A DNA stretch of 64,000 nt from Cecembia lonarensis LW9 (GTDB taxonomy: Bacteria; Bacteroidota; Bacteroidia; Cytophagales; Cyclobacteriaceae), in the NCBI RefSeq assembly GCF_000298295.1, contig NZ_AMGM01000014.1, positions 1 through 64,000 on the forward strand, given 5' to 3'. The notes under the pieces were generated by a model. The model saw only the letters and a program-made list of their open reading frames with translations. It searched no databases and had not been told where the DNA came from. Within the stretch, counting starts at the first letter, position 1, and each line of letters opens with the position of its first letter. The translations under genes were made by a program, and so were the position numbers. Positions 36,405 through 45,623 of this stretch are shown one piece after another.

Positions 36405-37400
36405 TTATTGACTGGTTATGGCCTGCCATAACATGTCCTTCAATTTGTCTAAATTGAATTGTGTGACAGATGAAATAAAAATCGAGGGCAATTCTTTGGG
36501 AATATCTTTCATCATTTCTGCCATCAACTCCTCATCCAGCATATCAGCTTTTGTTATGGCCAAGAGCCTTTTTTTGTCCAAAAGCTCTGGATTATATTTC
36601 TGCAATTCAGAAAGAAGTATGTTGTATTGTTCTGTAATGCTGTCGGCATCAGCTGGGATCATAAATAGTAAAATGGAGTTTCTTTCAATATGTCTTAGAA
36701 ACCGTAAGCCCAGTCCTCTCCCTTCTGCCGCACCTTCAATAATACCGGGGATATCTGCCATCACAAATGATTTATCATCCCTGTAGGGAATGACGCCCAG
36801 ATTAGGTACCAAGGTTGTAAAAGGATAATCCCCGATTTCAGGTTTAGCTGCTGAAATAGTGGATAGCAAAGTGGATTTGCCAGCATTGGGAAAACCTACC
36901 AGACCTATGTCTGCCAAAAGTTTCAGCTCCAAGATGATCCATTCTTCGATTCCGGGTTCACCTGGCTGGGCATAATGAGGTGCCTGATTGGTTGCTGTTT
37001 TAAAGTGATCATTACCGAGCCCTCCTCTGCCGCCTGGGGTTAGAACGACTTCTTGACCGTCTTCTGTAATTTCAAAGCGGACCTCTTGTGTTTCAGCGTC
37101 CTTGGCTACAGTCCCTAGAGGTACTTCTAGGATAACATCTTTGCCTTCACGGCCTTTTCTTCGGCCTCCTTCTCCACCTTTTCCGTCTTCAGCAATGACA
37201 TGCTTTTTATATTTTAGGTGCAGTAAAGTCCAAAGTTGGGCGTTTCCTTTCAAAATGATATGACCTCCCCGGCCTCCATCGCCTCCATCAGGTCCACCCT
37301 TTGGTACATGTTTTTCTCTGCGAAAATGTACAGAACCACTTCCGCCTGCACCCGACCTGGAACAGAATTTTACGTAATCTATAAAGTTGCTATCTGCCAC
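36405..37400 (-). CDS. obg: GTPase Obg (CgtA)
   Basis: 331-residue ribosome-assembly GTPase. The Obg domain (about 1-160) is full of glycine-rich turns ([22 protein letters not shown]). The G domain follows with G1 [10 protein letters not shown]3 DIPGIIEGA and G4 TKAD. It lacks the long C-terminal OCT extension of some homologues. The GTG start gives [11 protein letters not shown]. Adenylate kinase lies upstream, 83 bases away. Confidence 0.95.
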   Translation of the reverse strand: MADSNFIDYVKFCSRSGAGGSGSVHFRREKHVPKGGPDGGDGGRGGHIILKGNAQLWTLLHLKYKKHVIAEDGKGGEGGRRKGREGKDVILEVPLGTVAKDAETQEVRFEITEDGQEVVLTPGGRGGLGNDHFKTATNQAPHYAQPGEPGIEEWIILELKLLADIGLVGFPNAGKSTLLSTISAAKPEIGDYPFTTLVPNLGVIPYRDDKSFVMADIPGIIEGAAEGRGLGLRFLRHIERNSILLFMIPADADSITEQYNILLSELQKYNPELLDKKRLLAITKADMLDEELMAEMMKDIPKELPSIFISSVTQFNLDKLKDMLWQAITSQ

Positions 37401-37412
37401 TTGTTCACTAGT

Positions 37413-37448
37413 TTTAAAATAAAATGGCTAAGCTTTTAAGCCTAGCCA
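37413..37448 (-). terminator. Probable intrinsic terminator of adk
   Basis: TGGCTAAGC (37425-37433) pairs with GCCTAGCCA (37440-37448) with a single mismatch. The minus strand continues TTTTATTTTA. It lies between adk and obg. Confidence 0.65.
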
Positions 37449-37483
37449 ATTATGGGAATACAAAGGTAACAATAATTTATCGA

Positions 37484-38056
37484 TTAGAACCGATCAATTA
37501 CCGTACAGATGTCTTCGAATATACCATCTATGGTACCTATGCCATTAATTTTGGAAAATTTACCCTGTTTTTCATAATAATCTGCCACGGGAAGGGTCTC
37601 ATCAAGATACACTTTAATTCTAGTGGCTATTTTCTCCTCATCCTGATCGTCTGCCCTGCCAGAAGTTTTACCCCTTTCTCTTATTCTCTCCTTTAATTCT
37701 TCCTCTGCCACGTCCAAAGCAATCATTCCGGAAATTTCGGTATTGTTCTTTTGCATGAGTTTGTCCAATGCCTCTGCTTGGGCCACTGTCCTGGGGAAAC
37801 CATCAAAAATGAATCCCTTGGTATCTGGGGTATTTGCTATTTTATCATCTACCATGCCAATAACAACTTCATCAGGAACAAGATGCCCTTGATCCATATA
37901 CTTTCTTGCGAGTTTGCCGAGCTCTGTACCTTCTCCCAAGTGCTTTCTAAAAAGATCGCCCGTAGATAAATGTGTCAATTGATACTTTTCAATGATTTTT
38001 TCACTTTGTGTGCCCTTTCCTGCACCCGGAGGGCCAAATAATACGATGTTTAGCAT
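37484..38056 (-). CDS. adk: Adenylate kinase (short form)
   Basis: 190 residues from ATG 38056; a 7-codon upstream extension is possible. Walker A GPPGAGKGTQ near residue 8, DGFPRT near 83, and the short lid RERGKTSGRADD without zinc cysteines, as in short-form enzymes. It interconverts AMP and ATP with 2 ADP. hpt lies 41 bases upstream on the same strand, so this may be a nucleotide-metabolism operon. Confidence 0.95.
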   Translation of the reverse strand: MLNIVLFGPPGAGKGTQSEKIIEKYQLTHLSTGDLFRKHLGEGTELGKLARKYMDQGHLVPDEVVIGMVDDKIANTPDTKGFIFDGFPRTVAQAEALDKLMQKNNTEISGMIALDVAEEELKERIRERGKTSGRADDQDEEKIATRIKVYLDETLPVADYYEKQGKFSKINGIGTIDGIFEDICTVIDRF

Positions 38057-38096
38057 CTCTTTAATGTTTTGATTCAATATAATAATGCCGGTATAA

Positions 38097-38627
38097 TCAG
38101 GTTGTTAGTTGATAAATTTCTGAAATGTTTCTCCCATACCCATCATAATCCAGTCCATATCCTACTACAAATTTGTTTGGGATTTCAAATCCAACATAAT
38201 CTAATGGAACTTTATGCTGGAGTGCTTCTGGCTTGTGAAGAAGGGTGACAGTTTTTACAGATGCTGGATTTTTCTCATAAATCTGGCCCAAGAGATGTAC
38301 CATGCTCAATCCAGTGTCGACGATATCTTCTACGATTAATACATGCCTGTCCTGCAAGTCGGTATCAAGCCCAAGCATTTTTTTTACTTTTCCTGTGGAA
38401 GTTTCTCCCTGGTAGGAAGAGATTTTGATAAAAGAGACTTCAGCGGGGATACCAATGAATTTAGAAAGGTCTGCCAGAAACATGTAAGCCCCGTTGAGTA
38501 CTCCAATGATGACGGGGTTTTTCCCGTCATAATCATTTGTTATTGCCTTACCCATTTCCATCACCCTTTTTTCTATGGCTGATTGAGTGATGTAGGACTT
38601 AAATGTTTTGTCTTTGACCTGAATCAT
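38097..38627 (-). CDS. hpt: Hypoxanthine phosphoribosyltransferase
   Basis: 176 residues. VLIVEDIVDTGLS is the PRPP-binding motif, and the N-terminal GVLNGAYMFLADL holds the first PRPP loop. It salvages hypoxanthine or guanine. A terminator separates it from the upstream peptidase, so it probably starts its own transcript into adk. Confidence 0.93.
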   Translation of the reverse strand: MIQVKDKTFKSYITQSAIEKRVMEMGKAITNDYDGKNPVIIGVLNGAYMFLADLSKFIGIPAEVSFIKISSYQGETSTGKVKKMLGLDTDLQDRHVLIVEDIVDTGLSMVHLLGQIYEKNPASVKTVTLLHKPEALQHKVPLDYVGFEIPNKFVVGYGLDYDGYGRNISEIYQLTT

Positions 38628-38635
38628 TGATTTTA

Positions 38636-38660
38636 ATAAAAAAGCCCTTTTGACAGGGCA
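38636..38660 (-). terminator. Intrinsic terminator of the M42 peptidase gene
   Basis: On the minus strand GCCCT and AGGGC (38644-38659) close a 6-base loop and are followed by a run of T (AAAAAA at 38637-38643 on the plus strand). It sits between the peptidase stop and the hpt start. Confidence 0.6.
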
Positions 38661-38711
38661 TTACAAATATATAAAAAAATGATACTGTTGCATCTATTAA
38701 GTTGCTAAAGC

Positions 38712-39620
38712 CTATAGATTAGCCAATAAAAACCGGTATAAGTCTATCATGGCCTCCAAATCCTGAAGCGCTACTTTTTCATTGGGGCTATGTACATTGT
38801 CTTCCGGGGCACCTATAAAACACCAATCAATGGCATATGGGGAAAATTGAATTTCCCGTCCATCACTTCCTCCAATAGCCTCTACTTCCAACTGATAGGG
38901 GATTCCGCTTTTTTTAGCCAAATTGACGACTTTATCTAAAAATGCTTTTCTTGGAATAAACTTATCACGGAGTGAAATCACCACCCCTTCCCCATGATGA
39001 ATCCCATCTGTCACCCAAGTAATGTCGGAAATCAGTGCCTTGCGTATGGGAGCAGATTTTTGGATGAATTTCAACAAAAAAGGTATGCTGCCCCCACCGT
39101 GTTCTTCATATGTTGAAAAAATAACCCATCCGTTTTCTATGGTTTCGCAAAGCTTTAATGCATTGTATACCCCAAGCCTATTGTCTAAATAGGCAGCCTC
39201 GATATAATTGTTGTCAATTTTAATATTTTGTTCAAATGATAACCTAGTACCCCTCTGAATTGGCCTTGCAAAATCATGGTATAGCTGATCATCTCTGCAC
39301 AATAGTTTACACCTTATCGGGCCCATTTCGTCTTTTCCAATCAAAACTGTTCCCTCAATAATTTCGGGACCACCTACCGGAATCAATTGATTTTCGTACC
39401 TTGCCATAAACCCAATCGTATCTATATGGGCAAAAACAGCCGTCCTTGGTTTGCCAAACTTAAGTAAAAGACATTCATGGAATTCATCACCTGAAAAGAT
39501 TTCTGGCGCAACTTTCCAATCATGTTTACGTTTCATAACATAATTGTGTAAATAGGCTTTCATCTCAGATTCATCACCCGAAATGCTTTGAATTTGTAGT
39601 AGTTCTTTCAATGTTTTCAT
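38712..39620 (-). CDS. M42-like aminopeptidase
   Basis: 302 residues, related to the M20/M42 zinc aminopeptidases. Metal ligands and catalytic residues are in FAHIDTIG (His, Asp), AAYLDNRLG (Asp), STYEEHGGG (Glu-Glu), and near-C-terminal DNVHSPNEKV (His). It is shorter than standard M42 enzymes (about 350). It has no signal peptide and is probably cytoplasmic. It diverges from the ompA-type gene. Confidence 0.8.
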   Translation of the reverse strand: MKTLKELLQIQSISGDESEMKAYLHNYVMKRKHDWKVAPEIFSGDEFHECLLLKFGKPRTAVFAHIDTIGFMARYENQLIPVGGPEIIEGTVLIGKDEMGPIRCKLLCRDDQLYHDFARPIQRGTRLSFEQNIKIDNNYIEAAYLDNRLGVYNALKLCETIENGWVIFSTYEEHGGGSIPFLLKFIQKSAPIRKALISDITWVTDGIHHGEGVVISLRDKFIPRKAFLDKVVNLAKKSGIPYQLEVEAIGGSDGREIQFSPYAIDWCFIGAPEDNVHSPNEKVALQDLEAMIDLYRFLLANL

Positions 39621-39718
39621 ATTGGCATGATTTCTGATGGTTTAGTTTGTCCAAAAAAATTGCTGTAAAAATCAAAAGAATTTGAATAAAGTTTAAAGTT
39701 TTAAAAATAAAATATACA

Positions 39719-39748
39719 TTTGTGATTAGTTAGAAGTTTATAAATTTG
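39719..39748 (+). promoter_or_regulatory. Strong Bacteroidota-type promoter of the OmpA-family gene
   Basis: TTTG (39719-39722), an 18-base spacer and TAAATTTG (39741-39748) match both consensus elements. Predicted start near 39754, giving a 40-base A-rich 5-prime leader with no Shine-Dalgarno, as for highly expressed Bacteroidota genes. Confidence 0.75.
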
Positions 39749-39796
39749 CAGTTAAATCAATCAAACACTTAAAAAAATTTGAAAAAATTTTTTATT

Positions 39797-41074
39797 ATGA
39801 AAAAAATAGTACTCTCAACAATTATGGCAGGTGCATTGGCTTTCGCAGCTAATGCCCAGGTTGACTACAACAGGTGGTCTGTCGAGTTTGGTGGTGGTTT
39901 CAACAAGGCTATGGCTCCTATGACTCCAGGCTTCTACTCACCAACACTCAACATTGGACATGCTGACTTAGGTGTGCGCTATATGTTCAATGAAAAATTC
40001 GGTGCGAAACTAGATTTTGGTTTCGGTTCATTTAGTGAAGCTTCTAGGGACAATAACCCAGAGTTTTCTACGAATTATCACAGAATTAACTTGCAAGGTG
40101 TTGCTAACCTTGGAAGAATCATGAATTTCGAATCTTTCACCAGAAGAGTTAATTTACTCGCTCACATGGGAGCAGGTGTTGGTCAGGTTAGACCTCAAAC
40201 CGGTGCTTTCACTGATTTCAACGATAATGTTTACAACATTATTGCTGGATTTACTGGTCAGGTGAAGTTGTCCGAAAGAATTGCCTTGACAGGTGATATC
40301 AGTACCATTCTTAATGGTAGACAAACTGTTGCTTTTGATGGAGGTTCGGCAATTGGACCAATGGATCCAGGTTTCTACGGTACCAATGGTACTTGGTGGA
40401 CTGGAACATTAGGTTTGAACATTTACCTAGGAAGCAAAGACACTCATGCTGACTGGTATGTAGCTGCTGACAAATATGCTACCAAAGATGAACTGGCTCA
40501 ACAGATCGGAGAAATCAGAGATATGTTGAAGGATTCTGACGGAGATGGTGTTCCAGATTATTTGGATAAAGAGCCTAATACGCCTGCAGGTGCTAGAGTA
40601 GACTCTCATGGTAGAACTTTGGATTCTGACGGAGACGGTATTCCTGATCACTTGGATAAGTGTCCATTTGTACCTGGTCCTGCTTCTAATGACGGTTGTC
40701 CAATTGAAGAAGTTAAAGAAATTGACTACTTCAAGAAAGCTATCAATGAAGGTTATGTAAATGTTTACTTTGCATTTGATAGTGCTAAACCACTAGGCTT
40801 CTCAGCTTCTGGTATCAACTATGTTGCTAATTTCCTTAAGAGAAACCCTGGCGTAAATGTTGAATTGAAAGGCTTCGCTGATGAGCTAGGTCCAGAAGAT
40901 TACAACATGAAGCTTTCTGAAAGAAGAGCTAAATCAGTGCATGACATTCTTGTAGCAGCTGGTATTGATGCTTCCAGATTGACTGTTAAAGGTTATGGTG
41001 AAGATACTAGTGTAGATAAGCGTTCTGCAGATGCCCGTCAATTGGCAAGAAGAGTTAGCTTTGAAGTAAAATAA
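39797..41074 (+). CDS. OmpA-family outer-membrane protein
   Basis: 425 residues from ATG 39797; a TTG six codons earlier is ignored. Signal peptide about 1-20 (ANAQ). An N-terminal beta-barrel (about 21-215), then two calcium-binding thrombospondin type 3-like repeats (DSDGDGVPD and DSDGDGIPDHLDKCP), then a peptidoglycan-binding OmpA domain (about 315-425) with FADELGPEDYN and LSERRAKSV. The Asp and Arg that grip diaminopimelate are retained. It anchors the outer membrane to the wall. Strong promoter and terminator indicate high expression. Confidence 0.93.
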   Translation: MKKIVLSTIMAGALAFAANAQVDYNRWSVEFGGGFNKAMAPMTPGFYSPTLNIGHADLGVRYMFNEKFGAKLDFGFGSFSEASRDNNPEFSTNYHRINLQGVANLGRIMNFESFTRRVNLLAHMGAGVGQVRPQTGAFTDFNDNVYNIIAGFTGQVKLSERIALTGDISTILNGRQTVAFDGGSAIGPMDPGFYGTNGTWWTGTLGLNIYLGSKDTHADWYVAADKYATKDELAQQIGEIRDMLKDSDGDGVPDYLDKEPNTPAGARVDSHGRTLDSDGDGIPDHLDKCPFVPGPASNDGCPIEEVKEIDYFKKAINEGYVNVYFAFDSAKPLGFSASGINYVANFLKRNPGVNVELKGFADELGPEDYNMKLSERRAKSVHDILVAAGIDASRLTVKGYGEDTSVDKRSADARQLARRVSFEVK

Positions 41075-41097
41075 TTTGATTAATTGCAATAAATGAT

Positions 41098-41129
41098 AAA
41101 AGGTCATCCATTTTTGGATGGCCTTTTTT
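41098..41129 (+). terminator. Intrinsic terminator of the OmpA-family gene
   Basis: AAAAGGTCATCCA (41098-41110) pairs with TGGATGGCCTTTT (41115-41127), with one G-U pair, around a TTTT loop; a T-run follows. Confidence 0.85.
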
Positions 41130-41180
41130 GTTTCAACATTCCGCAGAAGTTCAACCGGATAAAGACATTTTTGTTGAGTC

Positions 41181-41209
41181 AAAAAAAGGCTGCCCTTTTC
41201 GGACAACCT
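41181..41209 (-). terminator. Intrinsic terminator of murA
   Basis: AGGCTGCCC (41187-41195) and GGACAACCT (41201-41209) form a stem that is complete, with two G-U pairs, only in minus-strand RNA. Seven A at 41181-41187 give its U-run. Confidence 0.7.
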
Positions 41210-41302
41210 CTTTTTTATTCTTCTGATTCGAGCGCTTCAGACTCAACTTGACTTAGTTTCAGATTTCCATTGGATTCACCATAGGGTTAAATACCACGAT
41301 TT

Positions 41303-42610
41303 TTAATCAATGCGTACGATATCTGCTCCTAGTGCATTCAGCCTTTGATCGATGTATTGATATCCTCTGTCAATCTGTTCTATATTGTCGATGATGGATG
41401 TTCCATCTGCGGACATGGCTGCAATTAAAAGAGAAACCCCTGCTCTAATGTCTGGAGAGGTCATTCTAATGCCTTTCAATGGGTATTTTCTATCAAGGCC
41501 TATAACAGTAGCTCTGTGTGGGTCACAGAGGATAATTTGGGCTCCCATATCGATCAGTTTATCCACAAAGAATAAACGGCTTTCAAACATTTTTTGATGA
41601 ACCAAAACAGTTCCTTTAGCTTGAGTAGCTGTTACCAAAACTATACTTAATAGATCCGGGGTAAATCCTGGCCAAATAGCATCAGCTACAGTAAGAATGG
41701 AGCCATCAATAAAAGTTTCAATTTCATAATGTTTTTGGGAAGGTATATAAATATCATCTCCTTTGAATTCCATCTTAATCCCCATCCTTTTGAAAGTGTC
41801 AGGAATAATTCCTAGGCGGGGGATTTTTGCATCTTTGATGGTGATTTCGGATTGGGTCATCGCAGCCATACCAATAAAAGAGCCTATTTCTATCATATCA
41901 GGGAGCATGGTATGCTCTGTGCCTTTGAGTTTCTTCACACCTTCAATATGAAGCATATTTGAACCTATTCCTGTAATCTTGGCTCCCATTCGGTTGAGCA
42001 TGTCACACAATTGCTGTAAATAGGGTTCACATGCGGCATTGTATATGGTAGTCTTACCCTCTGCCATGACGGCTGCCATGACGATATTGGCGGTTCCTGT
42101 AACGGAAGCTTCATCTAATAGCATGTAAGCCCCTTTCAGGTTTTTACCGTCTATATGATAAATTTCTTTTTTACTGTCGTAGTGAAACTCGGCTCCCAAT
42201 TTCTGAAAACCGAAAAAATGCGTATCCATCCTTCTTCGGCCTATTTTATCACCTCCTGGCTTGGATAAACGCCCGTGTCCGAATCTGGCCAACAAGGGGC
42301 CTAAAATCATTACTGAACCTCTTAGTGATGAAGCCTTTTTAAGGAAGTCTTCTGTTTCAAGGTATTTGATGTCCACATTATCAGCTTGAAAATCATAGGA
42401 CTCAGGACCAATTTTTTGGGTTTTTACCCCCATATCAGTGAGGAGTTCAATCAGTTTGTTGACATCACGGATATTCGGGATTTTATGGATGGTGACTTTA
42501 TCTGAAGTCAATAATACTGCGCAAAGAATCTGCAAGGCTTCGTTTTTGGCTCCCTGAGGTGTAATTTCCCCCTTAAGTTTTAAGCCTCCTTTTACTCTGA
42601 ATGATGACAT
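41303..42610 (-). CDS. murA: UDP-N-acetylglucosamine 1-carboxyvinyltransferase (MurA)
   Basis: First committed step of peptidoglycan synthesis, transferring enolpyruvyl to UDP-GlcNAc. 435 residues. The usual catalytic loop with Cys (GGC in most bacteria, C115 in E. coli) reads PGGDKIGRRR here, with D121 at that position. A Cys-to-Asp change in MurA is known to prevent fosfomycin alkylation while leaving the enzyme active. Two-domain inside-out barrel features and DIRAGVSLLIAAMSADG are conserved. It starts exactly where the DUF4290 gene stops. Confidence 0.96.
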   Translation of the reverse strand: MSSFRVKGGLKLKGEITPQGAKNEALQILCAVLLTSDKVTIHKIPNIRDVNKLIELLTDMGVKTQKIGPESYDFQADNVDIKYLETEDFLKKASSLRGSVMILGPLLARFGHGRLSKPGGDKIGRRRMDTHFFGFQKLGAEFHYDSKKEIYHIDGKNLKGAYMLLDEASVTGTANIVMAAVMAEGKTTIYNAACEPYLQQLCDMLNRMGAKITGIGSNMLHIEGVKKLKGTEHTMLPDMIEIGSFIGMAAMTQSEITIKDAKIPRLGIIPDTFKRMGIKMEFKGDDIYIPSQKHYEIETFIDGSILTVADAIWPGFTPDLLSIVLVTATQAKGTVLVHQKMFESRLFFVDKLIDMGAQIILCDPHRATVIGLDRKYPLKGIRMTSPDIRAGVSLLIAAMSADGTSIIDNIEQIDRGYQYIDQRLNALGADIVRID

Positions 42611-43276
42611 TTATCTGCGTTTTTTGGAATGACCTCCGTTTCTTCTTCTATCTCCACCATTGAATCGCTTTCTTCCTCCTGAGGAGCTTGATTCTGTCTC
42701 TGAGGGGATTTTAAAATCTCGTCGTGTATTGGTTTCAAACAAGCCCATTTGCCTGACTTTTTCCAAGTCTATATGCAGCTTGCCTTTTGAAAGGGTCTTG
42801 ATATCATCGATGATTATGGCATCATCAAAATTGTCCCTATTCCACGTCGAGTGAAAACTCCTCATCAATTGACCAATATATATGATGGCAATCTCTTGCT
42901 CCTCATCATTTTCAATCTCTATGGCTTTTTCTATTAGCTTTTCGATATTTCTTCCATAGTGTTTGAATTTGACTTCTCCTTTGGGATAGCCTACACGCTG
43001 CGGTTTTCTAAAAAGTAAGTCTTTTTCCGGCTTTGGATATGGGCCATCTACATCCAAACTAAAGCCCGACATGATATGTATATCATCCCAGATTTTCTGG
43101 TCATTTTCACTTTTCATTTGGGGATTTAGTTGCTTTACTAATTCTACCAATGCAAAAGCACTCTGTGTCCTCTTTTCACGGTCTTCCATGCCCGCTATGT
43201 GATTGGCCAGACGTTGAATGTTTTTTCCGTACTCTTTGAGCGTTACGGCATGTTTGTTTGTTTCTATGTTGTCCAT
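42611..43276 (-). CDS. DUF4290 family protein
   Basis: 221 residues, a Bacteroidota family of unknown function. The core (EYGKNIQRLANHIAGMEDREKR, then HYGRNIEKLIEKAIEI) appears twice in related form, suggesting an internal duplication. The C-terminal 30 residues are basic and glycine/arginine-rich (GGRKRFNGGDRRRNGG), which suggests nucleic acid binding. Its stop abuts the murA start with no gap, so the two are co-expressed. Confidence 0.82.
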   Translation of the reverse strand: MDNIETNKHAVTLKEYGKNIQRLANHIAGMEDREKRTQSAFALVELVKQLNPQMKSENDQKIWDDIHIMSGFSLDVDGPYPKPEKDLLFRKPQRVGYPKGEVKFKHYGRNIEKLIEKAIEIENDEEQEIAIIYIGQLMRSFHSTWNRDNFDDAIIIDDIKTLSKGKLHIDLEKVRQMGLFETNTRRDFKIPSETESSSSGGRKRFNGGDRRRNGGHSKKRR

Positions 43277-43330
43277 AAAGTAATGCTTTAGTCGGGCGAT
43301 CCAATTAGAAAAGTCATTTTTGTCGGCCCG

Positions 43331-45583
43331 TTAATCTATAATCCGAAGCTTTGCAAAGCTAAGTAATAAAACCTTTTCTCCAAAGTTATCAAATTGTATG
43401 CTAGCTTTCTTGTTAATTCCTTCAATTTCTATCTTTGTGACCTTACCATAACCAAATTTTGGATGTTCTACCAGCATTCCTTCCTTAAGATTATTTGTAT
43501 TGGAGGGTTTAAAATCTGGACTCGGGGTGTGGATTTTGGCAGTGGTCGTAGGGCGATTCGCTGGTTTTTTGATCCCTATAAAGCCTGACCTTCCTTCAGA
43601 AAATTCATTTCTTAATGCCCCTGATAGTGCAGATGTCATCCTTTTGTTTACCCGGATACAGGCTGGGTCTACTTCTTCCAAGAACCTACTGGGCTCACAA
43701 TTGAGTAAGCGTCCAAATCTATAACGTGTCAGGGCATAGGTGAGGTATAATTTCTCCATGGCCCTGGTAGTTGCCACATAAAAGAGTCTTCTTTCTTCCT
43801 CCAGGTCTTCCCTGCTTTGCATCATCATTTGTGAAGGGAAAAGGTCTTCCTCCATACCTACTACAAAGACCTGTTTGAACTCTAAACCTTTTGAGGAGTG
43901 TATGGTCATCAATGTGACGGCATCTGTAGTGTCCTTATCCCTGTCATTATCAGTCAGCAAGGCTATTTCCTGAAGAAATGCGCCCAAACTTTTATCTTCA
44001 TTCTCCGGATTATCCACGTATTCCTTAATGGCATTGAGGAGCTCTTGAACGTTTTCATAGCGGTTAAGCCCTTCTATGGTTTTGTCTTCATACAATTCTC
44101 TCAAAAGCCCGGATTGTTTGGCTATGGAATTGGCTGCCTCATAGGCATCCTTTCTCTCCATCTCTATACCAAAACTTTTGATCATGGTGGTAAAATCATC
44201 CACTGCATTGGCTGCCCTCCCGCTTAAAAAGCTATTGGCATTTGTCAGTACTTCCCAAAGGGGGATATCATGCTCATATGCCGCTACCAGAATCTTTTCA
44301 ACTGTAGTATCTCCAATACCTCTCTTGGGGTAATTGATAACTCTTTTGAAGGCTTCCTCGTCTTCTTTGTTGACCACAAAACGCATATAAGCCATCAAGT
44401 CTTTGATTTCTTTCCTTTGATAAAATGAAAGTCCACCTACGATTTTATAGGTAATGTTCATTTTTCTCAATGCTTCCTCTATGGACCTAGACTGTGAATT
44501 TGTACGGTATAGAACGGCAAAATCACTGTTGTTGAGTTTTTTGTTGTTTTTTTCCTCGAAGATGGTGGTGGCTACCATCCGGCCTTCTTCATTGTCCGAT
44601 GAAGCCTTGATCAGTTCGATCAGTTCACCATTGTGATTTTGTGTCCAGACTTCTTTTTTGAGTTGGGCCTTGTTTTTCGCAATGATACTGTTGGCTGCCT
44701 GTACAATATTTTTGGTGGATCGGTAGTTCTGTTCCAACTTGACGACAAATAGATCCGGGTAATCTTTCTCAAAATTGAGTATGTTCTGTATGTCTGCACC
44801 TCTAAAGGCATAGATGCTTTGTGCATCATCCCCGACCACACAAATATTTTGGTGGACTGCAGCCAGTTTTTTGGTAATCAGATATTGAGAGACGTTGGTG
44901 TCCTGAAACTCGTCTACCATCACATACTTGAAGCGTTGTTGGTATTTGTTCAATACATCTAAATGGTCCCTAAAGAGTACATTGGTATTGAAAAGAAGGT
45001 CATCAAAATCCATGGCACCTGCCTTGAAAAGCCTTCTTTGGTAATTCCTGTAGATTTCACCCATACGAGGCTTCATGGCTGCCTCATCATCGGCTTTGAT
45101 AAAGGGGTCATTGAGGTAAGTTTCCCATGAGATTAATCTGTTTTTTGCGCCTGAAATCCTGGACAAAACAGTGTTGGGCTTATAGACTTTGTCATCCAGC
45201 TTCATTTCTTTGACAATTGTTCGGATCAAGGATTTGCTGTCGTCGGCATCGTAGATCGAAAAATTGGAAGGATAGCCGATTTTGTCAGCTTCTACCCGCA
45301 GGATTTTGGCAAAAGTAGAGTGAAAAGTTCCCATCCAGGTATTGCGGGCTTCAAGGCCGATCAGCTGCTCTATTCTGTTTTTCATCTCTGCGGCAGCTTT
45401 ATTTGTAAAGGTCAGGGAGAGAATATTGAAAGGATCAACTCCCTTGGCATGTATCAAGTGGGCAATTCTGTACGTGAGTACTCTGGTTTTGCCTGAACCT
45501 GCACCAGCGATGATCATCAGGGGCCCTTCGGTATGTTCTACTGCTTCTCTTTGGGGGGGATTGAGTCCTTTTAAATAATCCAT
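43331..45583 (-). CDS. pcrA: UvrD/PcrA-type DNA helicase
   Basis: 750-residue SF1A 3'-5' helicase. Walker A GAGSGKTR (about 28-35), VDEFQDTN (motif II), QNYRSTK (motif IV), VTLMTIHSSKGLEF (motif V) and VATTRAMEKL (motif VI) are present. The last 70 residues (LVEHPKFGYGKVTKIE) are the RNA-polymerase-interacting Tudor-like tail of PcrA. The frame opens at a TTG but ATG 45583 gives MDYLKGLNPPQ, the family start. Confidence 0.94.
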   Translation of the reverse strand: MDYLKGLNPPQREAVEHTEGPLMIIAGAGSGKTRVLTYRIAHLIHAKGVDPFNILSLTFTNKAAAEMKNRIEQLIGLEARNTWMGTFHSTFAKILRVEADKIGYPSNFSIYDADDSKSLIRTIVKEMKLDDKVYKPNTVLSRISGAKNRLISWETYLNDPFIKADDEAAMKPRMGEIYRNYQRRLFKAGAMDFDDLLFNTNVLFRDHLDVLNKYQQRFKYVMVDEFQDTNVSQYLITKKLAAVHQNICVVGDDAQSIYAFRGADIQNILNFEKDYPDLFVVKLEQNYRSTKNIVQAANSIIAKNKAQLKKEVWTQNHNGELIELIKASSDNEEGRMVATTIFEEKNNKKLNNSDFAVLYRTNSQSRSIEEALRKMNITYKIVGGLSFYQRKEIKDLMAYMRFVVNKEDEEAFKRVINYPKRGIGDTTVEKILVAAYEHDIPLWEVLTNANSFLSGRAANAVDDFTTMIKSFGIEMERKDAYEAANSIAKQSGLLRELYEDKTIEGLNRYENVQELLNAIKEYVDNPENEDKSLGAFLQEIALLTDNDRDKDTTDAVTLMTIHSSKGLEFKQVFVVGMEEDLFPSQMMMQSREDLEEERRLFYVATTRAMEKLYLTYALTRYRFGRLLNCEPSRFLEEVDPACIRVNKRMTSALSGALRNEFSEGRSGFIGIKKPANRPTTTAKIHTPSPDFKPSNTNNLKEGMLVEHPKFGYGKVTKIEIEGINKKASIQFDNFGEKVLLLSFAKLRIID

Positions 45584-45605
45584 GCTTCTTTTTTCCAACA
45601 AGTTT

Positions 45606-45613
45606 CAAATTTA
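45606..45613 (-). promoter_or_regulatory. -7 box of the pcrA-type helicase gene
   Basis: The minus strand reads TAAATTTG, matching TAnnTTTG, 22 bases upstream of the preferred start, in the short gap to the acyltransferase gene. Confidence 0.35.
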
Positions 45614-45623
45614 GGGAATTTTT

